A stretch of 9,237 bases of DNA. It comes from Rhodospirillaceae bacterium (lineage in GTDB: Bacteria > Pseudomonadota > Alphaproteobacteria > Rhodospirillales > Rhodospirillaceae). Shown one piece after another: positions 1 to 5,346 of this stretch (positions are counted from its first letter, which is position 1; each line of letters begins with the position of its first letter). The stretch lies in assembly GCA_016937315.1 (NCBI GenBank), contig JAFGWD010000217.1:1-9237 (forward strand), written 5' to 3'. The translations under genes and the position numbers were made by a program. The notes beneath the pieces are model-generated. The model ran no database searches. It worked only from the letters and a program-made list of their open reading frames with translations, and was not told where the DNA came from.

Positions 1-133
1 ACGCGGCGGTACCCGACCACCAGGTGGCGGCAAACATCGTCCAAACGAAGTCAGGGCGACCGGGAAAATTGGGGCGGCGCCGGGCATACCAAGCCAGAAA
101 TAGCAACCCCAGTCCGCCGCCTGACAGAATCAA
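1..133 (-). CDS. Partial membrane protein, 7-TM sensor-like amino end
   Basis: On the minus strand an open frame runs from just after a TAG at 220-218 out through the left edge. It encodes a hydrophobic segment (LPGLILSGGGLGLLFLAWY), then ARRRPNFPGRPDF, then a second hydrophobic stretch (VWTMFAATWWSGTAA). A first helix ending in Trp-Tyr-Ala-Arg-Arg-Arg, a short Arg/Pro-rich loop and a second helix with paired Trp is the pattern I know from the N-terminal 7-TM domain of some sensor histidine kinases (HisKA_7TM type). The rest of the protein is outside the window, so kinase function is inference. The start is unclear. The only standard start codon before the first helix is TTG at 133-131, which lacks a good Shine-Dalgarno. 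An ATT at 175-173 sits behind a GAGG, but ATT starts are rare. The gene could also be a truncated remnant. Confidence 0.42.
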   Translation of the reverse strand, partial: MILSGGGLGLLFLAWYARRRPNFPGRPDFVWTMFAATWWSGTAA

Positions 134-291
134 GCCAGGAAGGGTCAGTGTTGCGTCATCGGTTATCGAGAAAATGGCACCCTCGCTATTCAGCAGAAAG
201 TCTTTTCTGAGTCTGGACTAGCGGAAGGTGGCGTATTTCGCAACCGCGTGCAAAGAAAAGGTGAGCCTCCATGACCGCGTTGTTGCGTTCT

Positions 292-318
292 ATACATTGC
301 ACGATATTGCGAATGTAT
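292..318. promoter_or_regulatory. Imperfect palindrome upstream of the left-edge gene
   Basis: ATACATT (292-298) is matched by AATGTAT (312-318), a perfect 7-bp inverted repeat. Two further G-C pairs (299-300 with 309-310) form if G311 is bulged. On the minus strand TATAGA lies at the end of the palindrome nearer the left-edge gene, where a -10 hexamer could sit, but I see no matching -35. An operator or an RNA hairpin are both possible; neither is established. Confidence 0.25.
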
Positions 319-355
319 CTTTGACGATGCCATATCAAGGACCTGACTTGAGGAC

Positions 356-382
356 GGGAGGGGTGTGCTTTCAGCCCCTCCC
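356..382 (-). terminator. GC-rich hairpin downstream of the DUF2799 gene
   Basis: GGGAGGGG (356-363) pairs perfectly with CCCCTCCC (375-382) across an 11-base loop. It lies about 50 bases beyond the stop codon of the lipoprotein gene, where a transcript from the glucosidase-lipoprotein pair should end. No U-tract follows on the minus strand, so it is not a textbook intrinsic terminator. It may instead protect a 3' end or assist Rho-dependent termination. Confidence 0.35.
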
Positions 383-430
383 TTGTGCCCTGTTCAGGAA
401 TCAGACACGCACCATCAAGGCACGCGTTGA

Positions 431-1054
431 TTACTGATATCGTGTATCAGCACCGGAATGGTTCTGATCTAACTGCTGCTTGAGCCGATCAATCCGGCGT
501 TTCAGGTTCTCGATATCTCTCTCCAGTGCTTTCTTCTCCCCAGTCCGGGTTTGAAGGTCGGCGAGTGCTCGGGCGCGGGCTTTTGGGTCATTGGAGGCGA
601 TGATCGTGGATTGAGCCTCTGCTAATGCCTTATGGGCGTCTTTGAGGTGCCGTTCCTTGTCACGCAATGTACGTTCCTGATTGCGGATGTCGCTTTCCAT
701 CTCGTGAATACGGAAGCCTGTTTTGTGGGCAGCCACGAAGGCTTTCTCGAGTTTTGAAGGGCATACGCCCCCATACGTATGTCCGGCTAATCCTTCCTGA
801 TATCCCCGTGCGGGACGGCAGTATTCTTTCAGACCGTCATTGCGACCGTTAAGATAGCGGTCAAGGTTGGGGACGACGCCGTATTCGGCGCAGGCTTGGC
901 GATGTGAATCAATAGTGCTTGCAGTTTGTCCGTCGGCACCGTCGTGAAAGCCGATGGTCCGCCAATCGGCGGTCAAGCATTCATTTTTGTTCATGCTGGC
1001 ACACCCGGATATAGAGAGGGTGAGGAGAAGAAGTAGACCACTTCGAAAAGGCAT
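431..1054 (-). CDS. DUF2799-family lipoprotein
   Basis: The 207-residue product starts with a short basic-hydrophobic signal peptide and a lipobox ISGC, with the lipidated Cys at residue 18 followed by Ala. The absence of Asp at +2 predicts outer-membrane sorting. Residues about 25-105 match the DUF2799 pattern as I know it: Cys-Leu, then DWRTIGFHDGADG, SHRQAC, YLNGRNDGLKEYC, and GHTYGGVCP. Residues about 115-195 are rich in Glu, Arg, Lys and Leu with heptad-like spacing and should form a long coiled coil ending in a helix like LERDIENLKRRIDRLKQQL. The molecular function of the family is unknown to me. Only 48 bp separate it from the upstream glucosidase stop and no terminator is visible there, so the two are probably co-transcribed. 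A weak GGA precedes the ATG. Family assignment is fairly firm; a periplasmic scaffold or spacer role for the coiled coil is inference. Confidence 0.85.
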   Translation of the reverse strand: MPFRSGLLLLLTLSISGCASMNKNECLTADWRTIGFHDGADGQTASTIDSHRQACAEYGVVPNLDRYLNGRNDGLKEYCRPARGYQEGLAGHTYGGVCPSKLEKAFVAAHKTGFRIHEMESDIRNQERTLRDKERHLKDAHKALAEAQSTIIASNDPKARARALADLQTRTGEKKALERDIENLKRRIDRLKQQLDQNHSGADTRYQ

Positions 1055-1102
1055 ATTTATTCCATTTCTTGTTGAATGCGGGTCTTCTTGAGCAGTTTAT
1101 TT

Positions 1103-2443
1103 TTATTTCGCCTTTGCTGCGATGATGAAGTCGCGGTACCAGGCGTATGAATCCTTTGGGGTGCGTTTTTGTGTGGCATAGTCCACATGAACCAAACCGA
1201 AGCGTGGGCCATAGCCACTGCCCCATTCAAAGTTGTCCAGTAACGACCATACGAAATAGCCACGCACGTCGGCCCCTTTATCCATGGCCTCCCGCATTTT
1301 CCCGGTATAGAGGTCCAGGTACTTCATGCGGTGAGCGTCGGCGACACGGCCTTTGGCGTCTGGGGCATCCAGGTGTCCGCCGCAGCCGTTTTCAGTGACG
1401 TAAATCGGTAGGCCATAGGTTTTATGCAGGCCGATCAGTTCATCGCGGAAGGCGTCGGGCCAAATCGCCCAGCCGATTTCTGATTTTGGAGCATCGTCGG
1501 GTGGGTTGCCCCAGGCAAAGCCCCATGTGGAATCGAGATCTTCCTTGGCGAAAATGGGGCCATAATGGTTCAATCCGAACCAGTCGATGGGGCGGCAAAT
1601 TTTTGCCATGTCTCCGGCCTGCACATAGGGTTCGATGGCCTCGGCGATCATCGGCGGGTAGTGACCCAAAAGCTGCGGGTCGGGGAAGGCAAGGTTCCAG
1701 TGTTCGTGAAGAAGTGCGGCCGCAGCGCGGTCGGCGTCGGTATCTTTTTCTGGCCACACGGCTTGGCGGTTGTGGACGGCACCGATGGAGGCGTCGGGTA
1801 CCAAAGCGCGGATCACGTCCACGCCCATGCCGTGGGCGAGATTGACGTGATGGATGACTTTAAGGTGCGTATCGCGGTCAGTGATCCCTGGGGCGCTCCA
1901 ATCAATGGCGTAGCCGAACAAGGTGAACACCGCAAATTCGTTGAATGTGGCCCACTTTTTGACGCGATCTCCATAGCGCCGGGCGATCAGGGCGGTGTAG
2001 TCGGCAAACCATCCGGCGCAGTCGCGATTGGCCCATCCCCCCAGGTCATGCAGAGCTTGTGGCAAATCCCAGTGATACAGGCAAAGCCAGGGTTCGATGT
2101 TGGCTTCCAATAAGGAGTCAATCAGACGGTCATAGAAATCCAGCCCCTTGGGGTTGGGCGTTCCCTTGCCGCGCGGCAAGACACGGGGCCACGCTATGGA
2201 AAAACGATAGGCGTCCAGGCCCAGGCCGGACATTAGGGCAATGTCCTCGGGGTAACGGTGGTAATGGTCGCAGGCGACGTCGCCGGTATCACCGTTGGCG
2301 ATTTTTCCTGCGATACGACAGCGGGTATCCCAAATTGATGGGGCGCGGCCATCTTCGGCGACGGCACCTTCAATTTGATAGCTGGATGTGGACACGCCCC
2401 AAGTGAAATCTTTACGCCAGCCGCTGGCTGATTTGCCGGTCAT
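1103..2443 (-). CDS. GH1 family beta-glucosidase
   Basis: The 446-residue product is a complete glycoside hydrolase family 1 (beta/alpha)8 barrel, of normal length. It should release the terminal glucose from cellobiose or other beta-glucosides with retention of configuration. Visible motifs, numbered from this start, are FTWGVSTSSYQIEG near the start (Gln23), YHWDLP (His124), WATFNEF with acid/base Glu169, GLNHYGP (Asn292, Tyr294), YVTENG with nucleophile Glu351, and WSLLDNFEWGSGY near the carboxyl end (Glu406, Trp407). GH1 enzymes normally read NEP at the acid/base; here it is NEF. No signal peptide is visible, so it should be cytoplasmic and would need an importer that is not in this window. 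An upstream in-frame ATG at 2464-2462 adds seven residues, but the strong ribosome-binding site lies between the two Mets, so I take the second. The DUF2799 lipoprotein gene follows on the same strand. Substrate preference (glucoside, galactoside or fucoside) cannot be read from this. Confidence 0.95.
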   Translation of the reverse strand: MTGKSASGWRKDFTWGVSTSSYQIEGAVAEDGRAPSIWDTRCRIAGKIANGDTGDVACDHYHRYPEDIALMSGLGLDAYRFSIAWPRVLPRGKGTPNPKGLDFYDRLIDSLLEANIEPWLCLYHWDLPQALHDLGGWANRDCAGWFADYTALIARRYGDRVKKWATFNEFAVFTLFGYAIDWSAPGITDRDTHLKVIHHVNLAHGMGVDVIRALVPDASIGAVHNRQAVWPEKDTDADRAAAALLHEHWNLAFPDPQLLGHYPPMIAEAIEPYVQAGDMAKICRPIDWFGLNHYGPIFAKEDLDSTWGFAWGNPPDDAPKSEIGWAIWPDAFRDELIGLHKTYGLPIYVTENGCGGHLDAPDAKGRVADAHRMKYLDLYTGKMREAMDKGADVRGYFVWSLLDNFEWGSGYGPRFGLVHVDYATQKRTPKDSYAWYRDFIIAAKAK

Positions 2444-2450
2444 TGCGCTG

Positions 2451-2459
2451 CCTCCCCCT
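2451..2459 (-). promoter_or_regulatory. Ribosome-binding site that fixes the GH1 start
   Basis: On the minus strand AGGGGGAGG ends 7 bases before ATG at 2443-2441. It lies inside the longer frame that begins at ATG 2464, and nothing comparable precedes that earlier ATG. This favours the shorter 446-residue protein. Confidence 0.7.
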
Positions 2460-2481
2460 AACATCTTGTTATGTTCTATAA

Positions 2482-2512
2482 TTGACTGTAATCATTAGAT
2501 TTACACAGTCAA
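2482..2512. promoter_or_regulatory. 31-bp palindrome in the divergent GH1/thioesterase control region
   Basis: TTGACTGT (2482-2489) and ACAGTCAA (2505-2512) are perfect 8-bp inverted arms around a 15-bp A/T-rich centre. The site is 38 bp from the GH1 start and about 51 bp from the thioesterase start. TTGACT resembles a -35 hexamer in both directions, but no good -10 falls at the right spacing. The geometry suits a dimeric or tetrameric repressor or activator; which protein binds is unknown, since no regulator gene is in the window. Confidence 0.5.
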
Positions 2513-2563
2513 GTGGCGCTGCAATGTGGCGTGCGTATTCTGTCTTTATCTTAAGGAGAAATC

Positions 2564-3037
2564 ATGTCAGCGATTCAGGATATGTACCCGGATGAACTGA
2601 GCTACTGTTACGGGTGTGGAAAGAATAATCCGGACGGTCATCGCTTAAAAAGTTATTGGGATGGGGTCGAGGCGGTGGCGCATTTTATGCCGCAACCGTA
2701 TCACATGGCGATTCCCGGTTTTGTCTATGGTGGGTTGATTGCGTCTTTGATTGATTGCCATGCTACAGGGATTGCTTCGGCGGCGGCTTCTGCTGTCGTG
2801 GGGGGCGATATGAGGGGCGTACCACGGCTGCGTTTTGTAACCGCTAATTTGAACGTGGACTACTTGGCACCGACGCCGATGGGCGTTGAGTTGGAACTAC
2901 GTGGACGTCCAATCGAAGTTAAGGCGCGTAAGGTGGTGGTGGAGGTCACGCTTTCCGCATTGGGGCAGGCCTGCGCCAGGGGGCGGGTGGTTGCGGTGGT
3001 TATGCCAGATGCAATGGCCCCTCGGGACGGGGGGTAA
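2564..3037 (+). CDS. PaaI-like hotdog-fold thioesterase
   Basis: The 157-residue product matches the small 4HBT/PaaI acyl-CoA thioesterase class, which hydrolyses acyl-CoA in the cytoplasm. The amino end carries CYGCGKNNPDGHRL (Cys15, Cys18), a motif common in this subgroup. GFVYGGLIASLIDCHATGIA (about 52-71) is the central hotdog helix and its loop, with Asp64 at the position of the usual catalytic acid. FVTANLNVDYLAPTPMG (91-107) and the alternating strand KVVVEVTL complete the fold. The usual His-Gly-Gly before the helix is Tyr-Gly-Gly here. AAGGAG sits 5 bases before the ATG, so the start is secure. It is divergent from the glucosidase, and its stop lies 7 bp from the hemA stop on the opposite strand. 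The acyl substrate is unknown, and a non-catalytic hotdog role cannot be excluded. Confidence 0.85.
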   Translation: MSAIQDMYPDELSYCYGCGKNNPDGHRLKSYWDGVEAVAHFMPQPYHMAIPGFVYGGLIASLIDCHATGIASAAASAVVGGDMRGVPRLRFVTANLNVDYLAPTPMGVELELRGRPIEVKARKVVVEVTLSALGQACARGRVVAVVMPDAMAPRDGG

Positions 3038-3044
3038 TTCTCGC

Positions 3045-4256
3045 TCAGGCGGTCATTTTCAGGTCGAGCCTTGCCCAAACCGCGTTCAGGGCAACGATCA
3101 GAGCATCCATTTGTGCATTGGTATGCAGGGGGGTCGGCGTGATCCGTAGGCGTTCGCTGCCGCGTGGCACTGTGGGATAGTTGATCGGCTGGATGTAGAT
3201 ACCGTGTTCTTCCAACAGCAGGTCGCTGGCTTGTTTGCAGCGCGAGGCTTCGCCCACCAAGACGGGAACAATGTGGCTGGTGGTTACAATCACCGGCAAG
3301 CCTGCGTCCGTCAGTTTTTGCCGTAAGGTTTCGGCGCGTTCCTGATGACGCTCACGGATTTCGTTGTGTTGCTTTAGGTATTGGATGGATGCTCGTGCCC
3401 CTGCCGCGACGGCGGGTGGCATGGAAGAAGAAAAGATAAAGCCCTGACCAAAGGAGCGGATGAAGTCGATGGCGGCGCGGCTGCCCGCGACATAGCCGCC
3501 ATGCACGCCAATGGCCTTGGCTAAGGTGCCTTGGATAAACGTCAAGCGATGGGATTGACCATCGCGTTCGGATACGCCGCCGCCATGCACGCCATACATG
3601 CCGACCGCGTGGACTTCGTCCAGGAAGGTCATGGCGTTGTACTTTTCTGCGACATCGCAGATTTCTTTGATAGGGGCAATGTCCCCATCCATGGAGTAGA
3701 CGGACTCAAAGGCGACTAATTTCGGGGCGTTGATTGGTGCGGCAGCCAGCAGCTCTTCCAGGTGCGCGATGTCGTTGTGACGGAAAATCATGCGCGGCGC
3801 ACGGGAATGGCGGATGCCTTCAATCATCGAATTATGATTTTGGGAATCGGAAAAGATGATACAGCCGGGGATTGCAGCCCCCAACGTCATCAAGGTCGTC
3901 ATGTTGGCGGTGTACCCGCTGGTGAACAACAAGGCCGCTTCGGCGCTGTGTAAGCTGGCGAGTTCTTGTTCCAGGAGGACATGGAAGCGGTTGTTGCCAG
4001 AAATGTTGCGCGTACCACCTGCGCCCGCGCCGCACAGATCTATGGCCTCGTGCATGGCATCCAGGACGACGGCATTTTGTCCCATACCCAAGTAATCGTT
4101 GCTGCACCATACGACGATGTCGCGATCACCCTTTTCCGTGTACTGGGTTGCCTCGGGGAAGTGGGAGACGTGGCGCATAATCTCGGCGAAGACGCGGTAC
4201 CGTCCTTCTGTCTTCAGGCCGGAAATCTGTTCTTCGAAGAACTGTGCATAGTCCAT
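3045..4256 (-). CDS. hemA: 5-aminolevulinate synthase
   Basis: The 403-residue product condenses glycine with succinyl-CoA to 5-aminolevulinate, CO2 and CoA. This is the first step of tetrapyrrole synthesis by the C4 route, which is typical of alphaproteobacteria. It is a fold-type I PLP enzyme of full family length. Visible are EGRYRVF near the start, CSNDYLGMG (Asn53), GAGAGGTRNISGNN (Thr82, linked in homologues to succinyl-CoA selectivity), SDSQNHNSMIEGIRHS (His141), ESVYSMDGDIAP, FLDEVHAVGMYG (Asp213, His216), and GTLAKAIGVHGGY with Lys247 as the PLP Schiff-base lysine. SSSMPP and the carboxyl ERLRITPTPLH also fit. The residues run one behind Rhodobacter capsulatus numbering (Lys248), which supports the start. 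The ribosome-binding site is weak and distant (AAAGGGAAA). It is preceded by about 340 bp without a gene, so it probably has its own promoter. The amino end (MDYAQFF) is typical for bacterial ALAS. Confidence 0.98.
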   Translation of the reverse strand: MDYAQFFEEQISGLKTEGRYRVFAEIMRHVSHFPEATQYTEKGDRDIVVWCSNDYLGMGQNAVVLDAMHEAIDLCGAGAGGTRNISGNNRFHVLLEQELASLHSAEAALLFTSGYTANMTTLMTLGAAIPGCIIFSDSQNHNSMIEGIRHSRAPRMIFRHNDIAHLEELLAAAPINAPKLVAFESVYSMDGDIAPIKEICDVAEKYNAMTFLDEVHAVGMYGVHGGGVSERDGQSHRLTFIQGTLAKAIGVHGGYVAGSRAAIDFIRSFGQGFIFSSSMPPAVAAGARASIQYLKQHNEIRERHQERAETLRQKLTDAGLPVIVTTSHIVPVLVGEASRCKQASDLLLEEHGIYIQPINYPTVPRGSERLRITPTPLHTNAQMDALIVALNAVWARLDLKMTA

Positions 4257-4596
4257 TTGTCACGTTTCCCTTTGGCGGCGATGCGTGCGACGTGGCGCAA
4301 ATCGCCCATAGGCCCCGGCTGATCAGGGGCAAACTCCAACGAACGGTTCGCCGTCCGAATGGACGGGGTATAGCCCACAATCTGGGTCTGGTGCCAGAAA
4401 AAAGCCAAGGACGGCGTGAAAAACAGGGCTTTTCCAAAGCATTTTCTGTCGTCGGAGGGATCCAGGAGACCAGGCGCGGCAAAAGCGCCTCTCTTGTCTG
4501 GAACGGTGACCGGCGAAGGCTGAATTCTACAAGCTTTCCCGTGTTTGGGGGAAGGCCTTATGTGTTCTCAATGTGTGCTAAGCGGGGGCTGGCAAC
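4257..4596 (-). promoter_or_regulatory. hemA upstream region with two adjacent dyads
   Basis: This 340-bp gap lies between hemA and the cold-shock gene. I see no real gene in it: the minus-strand frame that stays open for about 130 codons has no credible start or recognisable domain. It does contain CGAAC-G-GTTCG (4340-4350), abutting CCGTCC (4351-4356) and GGACGG (4361-4366), a perfect 6-bp hairpin with a 4-base loop. These lie about 85-110 bp upstream of the hemA ATG. I found no convincing -35/-10 pair and no good FNR-type palindrome (TTGAT-N4-ATCAA). No strong terminator for the cold-shock gene is visible either. Confidence 0.3.
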
Positions 4597-5031
4597 TTAA
4601 AGCGGGACGACATCAACCGCCTGTAAGCCCTTTGGCCCCTGTGCCATGACTAAGCGAACACGTTGCCCCTGCTGTAATTCGTCCACGCCATGCTGTTGCA
4701 ATGTGCGGGCATGAACAAAGACGTCGGGTCCGCCGCTGTCTGGAACGACAAATCCAAATCCTTTGGATACGTTGAAGAACTTTACCGTTCCATCGGCTTC
4801 GCTGCCAGACACGTCGGCCTCGGTGTTTTTCACCTCAACGACTGTTTTGACCTGAAGGCCGCGTGGTCCATCGCCGATTTCGCACACGACAACCGCCCCT
4901 TGCTGAAGGTTGCGGAACCCCAAGGGTTCGATGGTCGAAATGTGCAGGAATGCGTCGGGTGTCCCGTCGCTGAGTGTCACAAACCCAAACCCCTTGGTTG
5001 GGTTAAACCATTTTACCGTTGCCGTAACCAT
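4597..5031 (-). CDS. Double cold-shock-domain protein
   Basis: The 144-residue product contains two cold-shock (OB-fold) domains that bind single-stranded RNA or DNA. Domain 1 covers residues 1-68: TATVKWFNPTKGFGFV with RNP1 at 13-18 and RNP2-like DAFLHI at 26-31. Domain 2 covers about 80-144: GTVKFFNVSKGFGFV with RNP1 at 90-95 and DVFVHA at 103-108. A short acidic linker (NTEADVSGSEAD) joins them. It is probably an RNA chaperone or antiterminator. I chose ATG 5031 because the first beta strand begins there, but GAGG is only 2 bases upstream. ATG 5058 adds nine residues and has AGGT 7 bases before it, so it is a real alternative. A longer frame to 5208 would add an Arg-rich, low-conservation-looking stretch across a strong hairpin, and I take that as leader. 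The second RNP1 is intact, so both domains may be active. Confidence 0.9.
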   Translation of the reverse strand: MVTATVKWFNPTKGFGFVTLSDGTPDAFLHISTIEPLGFRNLQQGAVVVCEIGDGPRGLQVKTVVEVKNTEADVSGSEADGTVKFFNVSKGFGFVVPDSGGPDVFVHARTLQQHGVDELQQGQRVRLVMAQGPKGLQAVDVVPL

Positions 5032-5094
5032 AACCTCTAGCCCCACTGCCAAAACCATCGCCTTGACCTGACCTGCCCGGGAGCCTTGCCGTGG

Positions 5095-5149
5095 ACGCCA
5101 CCGCGTCCCGAGGCACGAGAGTCGTGCCGATGCACTGATCCGGTGGCGT
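5095..5149 (-). promoter_or_regulatory. Nested hairpin in the cold-shock gene leader
   Basis: ACGCCACCG (5095-5103) pairs perfectly over 9 bp with CGGTGGCGT (5141-5149). Inside it, GGCACGA (5112-5118) pairs perfectly over 7 bp with TCGTGCC (5122-5128) around a 3-base loop. Both helices form on either strand. On the minus strand the element lies 63-118 bases before the 5031 start, in a place suited to a folded 5' leader. On the plus strand it is followed by a T-rich run (5149-5159), so it could instead terminate a transcript antisense to the cold-shock gene. It resembles no riboswitch class I know. Confidence 0.55.
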
Positions 5150-5294
5150 TGTTGTTTTTCTTCAGCGTTGCGCCCTAAGCTGCGAAGTATGCCTCCAACA
5201 CCTTGCAACGAGAAAGAATTTTTCGTGTTTAAGCCGGAAATGACGCAAAAAAATGGACTTTTTTACCGTCGCCTGAGGTAATGATCAGCAATTT

Positions 5295-5323
5295 TGTCTA
5301 TTACTGCGCGAAATGATAGGCAA
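5295..5323 (-). promoter_or_regulatory. Possible cold-shock gene promoter
   Basis: Minus-strand TTGCCT (5323-5318) and TAGACA (5300-5295) are separated by exactly 17 bases. Transcription from here would start near 5288 and give an untranslated leader of about 255 bases, the kind of long leader known for cspA-type genes. Both hexamers are imperfect and the region is A/T-rich, so chance matches are easy. No clear terminator for the upstream CYTH-CHAD gene separates the two, so read-through is possible. Confidence 0.25.
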
Positions 5324-5346
5324 ATCAAATGACCGTCCGCGCCATA

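Noticed and set aside
228..437. A 69-codon plus-strand frame starting with GTG
   Set aside because: No ribosome-binding site, no hydrophobic or domain pattern, and it runs through the terminator-like hairpin and the palindrome.
1565..2113. A 182-codon plus-strand open frame inside the GH1 gene
   Set aside because: It is antisense to an intact GH1 enzyme and contains no recognisable motif; GC-rich codon bias commonly opens this frame.
2459..2469. The 11-mer TAACATCTTGT shared with 9077-9087, both upstream of minus-strand genes
   Set aside because: In a window of this size several 11-base matches are expected by chance, and the flanks do not extend the similarity.
4542..4558. TTCCC/GGGAA hairpin near the 3' side of the cold-shock gene as a terminator
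   Set aside because: On the minus strand the stem has a mismatch and no U-tract follows, so it is not a supportable intrinsic terminator.
4214..4575. A minus-strand frame open for about 130 codons upstream of and overlapping the hemA start
   Set aside because: It lacks ATG or GTG at a sensible place, has no ribosome-binding site or domain, and overlaps a secure hemA start; its composition looks random.
5032..5208. Amino-terminal extension of the cold-shock protein
   Set aside because: The added residues are Arg/Ser-rich with no cold-shock homology, and the DNA there is occupied by a strong nested hairpin; the domain begins naturally at 5031.
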